From Echinometra lucunter (taxonomy: Eukaryota > Echinodermata > Echinoidea > Camarodonta > Echinometridae), in assembly GCA_029962745.1 (NCBI GenBank), contig CM057153.1, forward strand, positions 5,222,987 to 5,286,986: DNA of 64,000 bases, written 5' to 3'. A program made the translations under genes and the position numbers. Numbering within the stretch: position 1 is the stretch's first letter; every line of letters starts with the position of its first letter. The notes beneath the pieces are model-generated. The model was not told the DNA's origin, searched no databases, and was given only the letters and a program-made list of their open reading frames with translations. This document shows, one piece after another, positions 1-9,500 of the stretch.

Positions 1-19
1 CGGGAAGGGGGGGGGGGTG

Positions 20-205
20 CGGGGTGCAGACGGCAGTTCTGTTTCTTTGAATTGTTCCTTGCCTGCTCCTGCTTTTCTTATGTTCTCCTATACCTTTTTC
101 TTTTCTCGCTCACATGTTTTGTTTGTTTGTTTCTTTCTTTTTTGTTGGCATTTGGGGGGAGAGTGACCGCCCCCACCATCCCCCTTGGCTTACGGGTGTC
201 CCGGC
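20..205. mobile_element. Partial hAT-like MITE (same family as 56019-56350)
   Basis: The segment with TTGTTCCTTG, CTGCTCCTGC, CTTTTTCTTTTCTCGC, runs of C and a CTTGGCTTACGGGTG end closely matches 56170-56350. The left end lies outside the window or is too degenerate to see. Confidence 0.55.
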
Positions 206-831
206 GATAATGCCAAAATTATTACATTTGGGAATTTCTCCCCCCCCCCCAAAAAAAAAAACAAAAAAAAAACAAAAAAAAAAAAACATTTTGTATTCAA
301 ACAACTTTGGTAAGACAAAGTTGGATTGTGAGACAGACTAGGTGAGTAGGTCTAGATCTAAGTTAGATCGTAACAGTTGTTAGACCCACAATGTCATAAC
401 ATGGCCTTGTCATGATTTTGGTCTTTTGGAACTGCGCATTCATAAAGCCTAACATAGTGAATTAACTGCAAGATGCTAGCCTGCTAGGATTCCACTTAAC
501 AGCGTGTACAAGCTACTTTAGTCTTTGCGGTGGAAAAGCTTTTGTGTGTATTTATTCCCAGGCTTTGGGGCTTGGCCACACATGAAAGGCAGTTTAAATT
601 CCATTTTCAACTCTGAATCCACAAATTTGTGGAATATCAAGAGTTAAACTTGAAAAGTCCCTGAAAATTTGAGATTTCTAGTAAATTGAAAAAAAATAAA
701 TCTTGCTTTTTAAAAGGCAATTTTTTTGTCTGTTTTGGACTGCTGGTGCTGTAACTCCAAGTGAATGTTCGGCATTCACCACACAGTCCGAGGTAGACCT
801 ACGTTTGTCCCGGCCTAGACGGTAGACATGA

Positions 832-977
832 TAGACCAAAAGTTCTGTCTCAAAATTTCGTTAGTCTCTTATACTGGTAGGGTCGGCACTCCTAACTGTT
901 AAAACTTAAAGGAGAAGTGCCGACCCTACCACTTAAGAGGTAGTAACGGCGAAATTTTGAGACAAAATTTTTGGTCT
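832..977. mobile_element. Hairpin MITE, about 60-bp arms
   Basis: The left arm (AGACCAAAAGTTCTGTCTCA to GGTAGGGTCGGCACTCC) is complementary, with few mismatches, to the right arm (GGAGAAGTGCCGACCCTACC to TGAGACAAAATTTTTGGTCT). Almost the whole 146 bp folds on itself. No coding capacity. Confidence 0.7.
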
Positions 978-1551
978 AAAACAGTTAGTTTGGCCCTCCT
1001 GAGACTGAGTGATCGGAATCGGATTCAAGATCGACCATACAGAGCCAGGTTGTGCCAACACAAACAGTGCCACAATATTAAATTTTGTGGAAAGTTTCCT
1101 TCTGCAATTTGCAATTGTTTACGATATCACGAAAATACATAGGGCCTATGCATTTGTTTGTTTCGGATCTCCGTAGAAAAGTCATGAGATTGTAGGCCTA
1201 ACTTGGACTTGGCGTTCCATACAGTTACATACATGCACCAGGTTGTTCACAGCACCATACGTAAATCTGTTCGTGTGGGACTGTGAGGTAACAGAGCGCT
1301 GCAATAATTCAGGTTTCAAACGCGGTCAAATTGACTTTGACTGATTATAATTAATTTCATTGCAAATAAACTTAAGTCATCATAGCGTGGTAAATACGAC
1401 TTGATCATGAAAATACAAATGAGCAAACCAACAGATACTTGATACTTACAGAAAAGGTGAAAATGCAGCATAAGTAGACCCAATTCCACTCTGTTTCAGC
1501 ACGAAATTTTGGTTGGTCGCCGTCTAGCGAAGAGTTAAACATGCCCCCTGG

Positions 1552-1855
1552 GCTGACTAACTTTTGGGCCGAATCTGCCCTTGATGACGTAGTTAGTGAC
1601 AGCTCACTAACTTTAGTCACCCTTCGTGAATAGCAAACTAAAATTACTTTAGTACACAGATCTATGGAGAAGGGGATTAACTTAGTGAGGGGTGATTAAC
1701 TTAGTGAGGGGTGACTAAAGTTAGTGAGCTGTGACTAAAGTTAGTGAGCTGATGACGTCATTTTGAAGTTAGTTACCCTTCGAGAATAGCAACCCCTACT
1801 AAATATCGACTTAGTAGGGCTACTAAAGTTAGTAAGCTTTCGAGAATACCGGCCA
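1552..1855. repeat. Cluster of TTAGTGAGCT repeats with a CRE site
   Basis: AAAGTTAGTGAGCTGTGACT occurs in direct repeats near 1718-1750 and in inverted form near 1598-1622 (AGCTCACTAACTTTAGTCAC). Also present are repeated ATTAACTTAGTGAGGGGTGA units and two CCCTTCGwGAATAGCAA units. A perfect TGACGTCA lies at 1753-1760. Probably a composite or degenerate MITE. Confidence 0.5.
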
Positions 1856-1977
1856 ATAAGTTCTATTTAGTATCAAAACAAAATGATATGAAATTAACCA
1901 CTTTATCAGAAGGTCAGATCAAAATTTTCATCTTTAGTTCTTACATGCATTGGCTAAAGATGCTGCTGGGCCATTCT

Positions 1978-2522
1978 TGGTCACGTGTGTGACCCAAATC
2001 ATGTAAACTAGCCGATTCAAAACTATTTTGTCGAAGTCTCCTATTTTGGAATTTTAATTACTTTAGTACCCCCAATAGAATAAAGGCAATTATTTTAGAA
2101 GAGCGTACATCATCTTTCTTTCGGAAGTCAAATAAGGTCGGTCACGTGTGTGACTTCGCACGAAAATGGGTCTTACTTGTTGGTATTCAAACCTATTTTC
2201 CTTGCATTTCTCTTGGAGTGTAAGTTTCCACTTTTCATTACTGCATGATGGGGATTGCTCTAAACAGTTTTAAAGCAATTTTCCATGAATGAATGAACAT
2301 TCTGTTCTTTTAGAGGTAAAAATTGGGTCGGTCACGTGTGTGACCACTCAAAAAGGGGGCATTTTTAAATGACTCTGTAATCACATTATAGTTGAGAAAT
2401 TATTTATTATCAAAAAAAGGGGAGCCTTTTTAATGTAAAAAACTGGTTAAAATAACAAAATTAGAACATGTTATCCAATTTTCAAGCAATGAGGCAAAAT
2501 TAGATGGTCACGTGTGAGATCA
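1978..2522. repeat. Four spaced GGTCACGTGTGTGACC-like palindromes
   Basis: GGTCACGTGTGTGACC or near matches occur near 1980, 2138, 2325 and 2508, about 160-190 bp apart. Each contains the E-box CACGTG. The sequence between them is only loosely similar, so this may be an old, diverged tandem array. Confidence 0.5.
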
Positions 2523-2623
2523 AAAGTTTCACTTTCCAGAGGATGGCCCTGCTGTCCATCATAAAAACTGAGAGGGGACATTTTGAGTCATGAAGAAAAA
2601 CATTAAGTCCAAGCACAAGCAAA

Positions 2624-3207
2624 AACTAGATGAATCCTCGATTGCGCGCGGTCAAACTTTATGCCTCCGCCATTGCTAGATCGGAAATATATGGCATATT
2701 CATGTTGATTTATTTTCATTAATACAACGTCTTCTTTGACCTTGGGACCCCAAAATCTAATCAGATCATTGTCCCTCCCATATGCATACATGAGCCAAGT
2801 TTGAAGTTGATCTGTCAAATGGTTGTGTAGTTATCGCGAGAACGAACCCTTTCTATGTACATAATGACCTCTATGACCTCTATGACCTTTGACCTTTGGA
2901 CACCAAAATCTAATCAGATCATTGTCCCTCCCATATGCATACATGAGCCAAGTTTGAAGTTGATCCATCAAATGGTTGTGTAGTTATCGCAAGAACGAAC
3001 CCTTTCTATGTACATAATGACCTCTATGACCTCTATGACCTTTGACCTTTGGACCCCAAAATCTAATCAGATCATTGTCCCTCCCATATGCATACATGAG
3101 CCAAGTTTGAAGTTGATCCGTCAAACAGTTCTTAAGTTATTGCGAGAACGAAAACGGGATGGATGGACGGACGACCCGAAAACATAATGCCTACGGTAGG
3201 CATAAAA
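2624..3207. repeat. DR1-bearing array, copy A (three 153-bp monomers)
   Basis: Starts at ACTAGATGAATCCTCG and ends at CATAATGCCTACGGTAGGCA. The monomer CAAAATCTAATCAGATCATT to TTGAAGTTGATC recurs at 2751, 2904 and 3057, exactly 153 bp apart. Monomers are joined by TGACCTTTGACCT (2883-2895, 3036-3048). Confidence 0.75.
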
Positions 3208-3354
3208 ATCAAACAAGTTTGGGGAGAGAAATATGCAATAAGAAATAAAGGCTAATAAAAGCTAGCAATTAGAAGGTTTAAGTAAATCTGCAAAAGATGT
3301 TTACAGATATTTGCGACGTACATGAAAACACATCAAGAAGAGGTGATCACTTAC

Positions 3355-3505
3355 TGTGACATCAGTGAAAGCTTCTTTCCTTCGTTTCTCTCCAACACTG
3401 CCTCTTCTCTTTGGTGTTGTGTCCTTGCCTTCCTTCTGTTTCTTCTGCTTGCCAATCACACCCCTGCATTTCTCAGATCCACAAAGGCACTTCTGTGCTT
3501 CTTGA
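3355..3505 (-). CDS. SETD2: SETD2 exon: post-SET zinc motif and basic linker
   Basis: 151 nt, phase 2 in, phase 0 out, acceptor atcttttctcag, donor GTCACA|GTAAGT. It encodes [18 protein letters not shown], the post-SET Cys motif, then a lysine-rich linker ending FTDVT. It is the last exon visible; no further SETD2 coding was recognised in 1-3354. Confidence 0.93.
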
Positions 3506-6500
3506 CTGAGAAAAGATAAATCATGGATATACAATTCACAAAGCTACCAACATGCATCACCCTTAAATTAGTTCTCAGCATACAACATGTGACAAAAATA
3601 CCAGCACTGCTTTTAATTTCAAACCAATTGTGGACTGTTGAAATACCCTTCAATTAATACTTATACATTCACAGTTCATATCAAACGCATCAAAATAAAC
3701 AGAACTAGGCAATGGCGAATCATAATACCCTTGAACACTGGCATGTATCTACAAATTAATCCCAACAAGTTAAGTTATCAATAAATAATTATGGATGGGT
3801 GTAACTCTACCCATGAGTATATGTTATCCATAAAATGACATTTCACATGGATTTGACAATGGAGACTACAAGATGTTTCACTTACCCATACACTTCAAAC
3901 TGATAGTCAAATGTAAGCTCTTCGCCAGCTTGGACTGACCTCTTGGTGAAGAATCCTACCCGAAGCTGACCATTAACCGTCCACTATGGATAAGGGAATG
4001 AACACAAAATAATTTTTCATCTCAAAACAAGAATTATCATCTCTATTTCAATGGTTAACAAAATTAGAGCAACATTTGTCCAAAATATTTCCATGTACCA
4101 TGTGTTTAGCAGCAAGGATCATATACCCCTTCCCTTTAACTCCAGTAAACTCTGCCATAAGCGGTGTAGCTCTCTGGAATCACTTTCCCCCCATTCATTC
4201 TTAATTTGTCATTACTTTCTGCAGTAACGTAACTAACCACATACCAAGGTTCTTGCATTATTCCAAATTCATTCACATTCTCATGCAACCATCTGACTTA
4301 CACATGACAATCAAAAGGGATTGAAAATGATAACCTGGTCTAAATTATTCCACTGCTTGAATCAATTATGTGGAAGAGAACACTCACCTTTTGCGTTTCA
4401 CAGTTAGGATCACAACTGTGGTTCATGAAGCGAGATACATTCCCCTTCTCTGTCGCATCAATGATCTGCAAAATAACAGATATTCATTAGTAAATAATGA
4501 AGGCAAGGAACAGAATGTAGTGGTTTATCTCTTACAAATTTTAGCAACAGGGAAAGAAATAATTTTCCTTTGTCCTTCATCCCAATACAATATTTAAGCA
4601 TCGTATCAGAAAACAGCATTACACAGGATGGTTTTCAACAAAATTACCTTACTAATCAATACTGTCTCATTCAAGGCTATGCAAAGACTGGCAACTCCTA
4701 ATGATCACCCAACGTTTTCACTCAAATCTGAAAATATACTGTTACAGGATTATCAATTTGTAGCCAATAAATTTGTTTCATGCCTTTGATCTGCATCTTA
4801 CACAAAATATTGTAATTAAATGCAACTTATATTAAAGACAGTTTGCCATCATATGAATGCCCTGAAATGGAATTCCTTTACTTACCTCATCTGCCTTGAG
4901 CGCCATAAAATAAAAGTGTAAGTTCTTGTCTTTGCTATACTGCTTGGCTCGATGCTTGAACTCTGGAAAGTTGAGCACCTCTCCCACGTATTCCATCACA
5001 AACTCATTCCTGATGAAATAATGAAACAACAACAAACAAAATCAAATAATTTCCATGAAAACAAGACAACTAATGCATTTTTTCCCTTAAGTATAGGCAA
5101 TTTCTTCCTCCTCCAAGATTTAATTTCAAGTAGACACACTGTTGAAGAATCAGTAATGATTAAATATAAATCCTCACTGGGATTTATTCTGAAAATGTGC
5201 AAGACTAAGTCTGTGAAGTAAATGTAGCACTATCATTAAATCTGCAAAAAAAAAAAGAAAAAAAAAGTACTACCAGCAAAACGTTTATAACAAGTCATGC
5301 AATAAGAAGAAATTTTCCAAATGTTGACCAAATGGTTGATCATTTCTTATTTCCAGCAAGAAACACATTCCTCCCTTCCGAATCAATTTGAACTTGAAAA
5401 AGCCATTTGCCAGGATATACTTACTCTTTTAGATCTTCCTTAGCTTTCAAACCATGTCCCTTTCCCTGAGCATAGAAGACTCCAACTCTGGCATACTCTC
5501 TCTGAAAAAAAGTTGTGAGGTACAAACATGATTAATACAAATGCCACATAAAAGTCTACAGTCGCTTGAGATTACGGCTATATTCAGGGTGATTATGTGT
5601 GAATACTAGTATAATCATATACTATACCAGATTTGAAAAACACAAGTACTTACTTTCTGGAAACGTCTGTTGGTGCAGTAATCTCCACATGGACATCTGG
5701 AACCACTGTTTTCAAGACAACAAAAATAAAATATTTTATTTAAGCCTATATATGTGGATTCAACAAAAAGCTTTTAAACAATGAATAACCAGCATGTTCT
5801 ACTGTTCCAAAATGAAACTAACCCCAAACCTTCAGTTATTCTCAAAATCCTTGTCCTTTCAAAGAATAATTCCTCACATCTTGATGATTACTGGAAAACA
5901 AAAATTATTGCCCAAATAAGCCAAAGCTCCCTTTCACTTTTTTTTTTTTAAGGGCTCCTTTCTAAAATCTTCTAGACATCCTTCTCACACAGAAAGGCTT
6001 ACCATTCCAGCATGAGGACTCTGTTCAAACAGTCTTCCCCACAAGCCTGGATGCCCCGCCTTCTTTCCTCCCTTGAGGTGGTACAGCAGCATACCATTCT
6101 CCTTGCTTCTTTTCCAGCTTTTGATCTTCGCCTGCAGAACACATGTATGCATGAAAAAGGATATGAATTATTCACTTGCTACATGAATAGGTGTAAATGC
6201 TTTCAGATCATTTTTGATGACATGTACTAAAATAATGACCAAAGATGAAATTACAGTGTAGGTAGATTCTCAGAAACAGGTTTGCTCATTACATACAATT
6301 TGAGAAATTAACATTTCAAGGTTTTTTACTATGAAATTACATTGAGTGGCAAGATTGATACTCTATAAAACATGATAAATTACCTTTCTGTTAGGTAGTA
6401 ATTCTCAGTTAGTTCCACAAAGCGAGGCATCTTGTTCCTCTCAACGATCCCCCACTCCTCATACTGCTTCCTCCGCCTCTCTTCTCTGCTCTCTCTCGTC

Positions 6501-9500
6501 TCCTCCTTTGGCCGGTCCCTCTCCTCCCTTTTTCCTTCCCCTGACCAGTACTCGTCCAGCGGTATGTTCTCCTTATCCTGGCGGGAGTGCCGGGATCTCT
6601 GTTCCCTCTTCCTATTTTCAACCTCCTCCTCTTCACCATCATCTTCAATCTCTCCTTGCTCCATCCCTGTGCTCTCATCCCACGGTTTCTCAGCAATTTC
6701 CTCCTTCACATCAGATTCCAGTTCTCCTTCTTCCATAGAGTCCTCTCCGGCTGCAGGGTCTGGCTTGGTAAAATCTTCTAAGTCTTTGGGTTCTTCCTTG
6801 ATACCAGCTTCATCACCTTTATCCTTCTCCTCGAGCTTGACCTATATCAGAGTATGGGTAACAAATAAAGCATCTTTAATAAATTTTGAAAATGTGGAAA
6901 ACAAAAAACTAACTCCAAAGCAAACCGCACAAAGGCAAACTATGGGATTCCTATTTATGTTACAAAAAATTATGTTCTTATTTACACAGCATCTTTATGA
7001 AAATGTAGTAAAATCTGAAGAACTACATGTACATTAAATAAGACAACTGGTTAAAATAAACTTACAAATTTAAGGGAGTGTCATTTTTCATATTAAAAAA
7101 AAAAGAAAGAAACAGAAACGTTTTCTAAGTTCATTTCACTATGGATATTACAAGTCTGACTTACCATTGCCTGATTATCTCCTGCTCCATTTACATCTAT
7201 GTCCAGTCCAGATGACAAAGTGGTAGTTTCTGTCCTGTCAAAGCCCTCTGAGCTGAGTGTTAGGTAGGAAGTACTGTTATCTTGGTTAAGGTGGTCTGTA
7301 CTTGCAACAATGGGATCATCTGGATCTGTCCTCACTCTCTTTGAAGGGGAGGAGATTTCTTCTTCTTCTGACTTAGGGAAGTCCACATCCTCTAGGTTTT
7401 TAAAGCGACTGCTTCCTCTTGCAGGAGAACTGATAGAATGCTCTTCCATGGCTGATTCAAATGTTACTTCATCATCAGCAGATTGAATGTCTTTAGGGTC
7501 CATCAATTCGTCCTTGGGTTCCACAACTTGTACTTCCTCTGCCTTTGGCTGAAATGCTGCATTACTGGTCATGTTAACTACATATGGATCATCTTGAAGG
7601 GTATGGACTTCAGTGAGGTCTGCCTGACTCAAATGTGGTGGTTTAACAGGGATCTCTGGAACAAATGCCTCCCATCTAGATTTTCTTTTACGTTTACGAA
7701 CTTCAGGTCCCTCTTGAACTATGTGTTTGGTTGGATGTTCATCTACTGCAATTAAAGGTTCACAAGAACTGGGAGTTTCAGTTATATCTGTAGAAATAGG
7801 AGGTACCTCATGACTGGTTATGTCAGCATTCTTGGCAGACTGGATGTCTGATGACTGGATGGGAATAGTTTCTATAATTTCATCAAGAATTACCAGAGAT
7901 TCTGCATGTAATACATCAATGGCATCTTTTTCAGAAGGAAGAGATTCATGTCCAATTTCAGTGGAAGGAATAACACTCTCATCGTTACAAGCAGCTTCTA
8001 AAGAACCCTTCTCTATGGAAAGATCATCTTCATCTGCCTCCTGGACGGTTACATTTTGATCACTAGTACTGTGGTCAAGATCACTTGTTTCAGTTTTAGC
8101 ATCAGGAACTTGAGAATCATCAACAATTGGTTGTGCAGACTGCGACACTGCTGCCACCTCCTTTTGTTGCTCTATGCTAGAAGCCTGGTCCCAATTACTC
8201 TCCTTATAGTTATATGCAGTTGTGTCTGTGTCATCTTGAAGGTAATTCTTTTCATTCGACTTGTCTGTTGGTAACATGACAGATATGTCTGAAGTTGTGT
8301 ATGCTGTACCTGCCATTAGGTCAATGACCTCCATTGACATTGCATCTTCAGATTCAGACTCTGTTTTGATGAGGTCATCTTCAAGCTCCCTCAAGCCAGA
8401 CGTCTTTGTGAGAGAGAGACTTTCAACATCGCTGTGCTCAGTGTCTATTGAGGTCTCGAGTTCTTTCTCTTCTCTCCTAACCTCAGTAATTTCAATGCAA
8501 ACACGATCTTGGGATTCATCAGAGGCTGGAATAGTGTTGATCTCTGAAGCGGCTAGCATTTCATCATTACTACTGTTCTCATGGAAACTTTCATTTGTGC
8601 TTACTTTCTCATTTCTATCCATCGTAACACTGCTCTGCTCCCCTGGAGCAATTGTAGTTTCTTGAGACAAAGTTCGCTCCTCTGGAGCAATTGTCACTTC
8701 GTGAGACAAAGTTCGCTCCTCTGGAGCAATTGTCACTTCTTCGGATAAAGTTCGCTCCTCTGGAGCAGTTGTCACTTCTTCAGACAAAGTTTGCTCTTTT
8801 GGAGCAATTGTCATTTCTTCAGACAAAGTTCTACTGTTCTCTCGAGGACTATCACTTTTGCTCAACTTTGCATTTACATCAATACCCAGCTTTTCCTCAT
8901 GCGTTATATGTGACAGTGAAGAGTCTTCAATAGTACTGGTATCATGCAGTTGTTCCCCAACTTCCATGGGAACATGATCACTTTTATCAACTCCTGGGTC
9001 CTCTTCGTATTTTGGTGAATCTTCTTTCTTTCCTTCCTTGACAACATTATCACCTCCCCCAGGCCTGTCTAGGATTTTTTCCATCTCTGACTCAGCTTCG
9101 GTATCAGTGGAAGAAAAGGCACTTGCAAGAAGTTCCATTTCTACCTGACTTTCTAATATATTTTCAGGATAAAGCCTTGGGGCATCTCCTAGCCCCATCA
9201 AAGTTAATTCTGCTCCACTATCAGATTCTGATTCTTGATCTCTTTTGAATTCCTTCCTAATGGTATTCTCAAACAGATTTTCTTTCTTCTGACTACTACT
9301 AGTTCTAGTTGTGCTTATTTCTGTATGAACAGAAGATAATTGAGTCACCTTATTTCCTCCTGACAGTTCGACTTGACCTTCTCTACTCTTGCTACGAGTA
9401 ACAGGAGCTTGATCCTCGGATGATTCTGTACTTGAAGCTATTGTTTCCTTCTCATCACACAAATTCTGTAATTCTGAGAGTGGCCTGTCATCATCATCCT

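Larger units (their letters stand above)
1..3354 (-). other. Presumed SETD2 intron filled with repeats
   Basis: No exon was recognised here. From the left: the G/C-rich end of a hAT-like MITE, a hairpin MITE (832-977), a TTAGTGAGCT repeat cluster, four E-box palindromes and a DR1-bearing array. The remaining single-copy-looking DNA (about 300-830, 980-1500 and 3210-3350) shows nothing further. Confidence 0.55.

Noticed and set aside
2603..2818. Protein-like frames in the DR1 arrays (TDQLQTWLM... style)
   Set aside because: They arise from the tandem DNA monomer and recur in inverted copies with stops; there is no evidence of coding.
6432..7037. 201-codon plus-strand open frame opposite SETD2 (and similar ones at 9744-10403)
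   Set aside because: Serine/proline- or charge-rich shadows of the biased antisense SETD2 coding exons.
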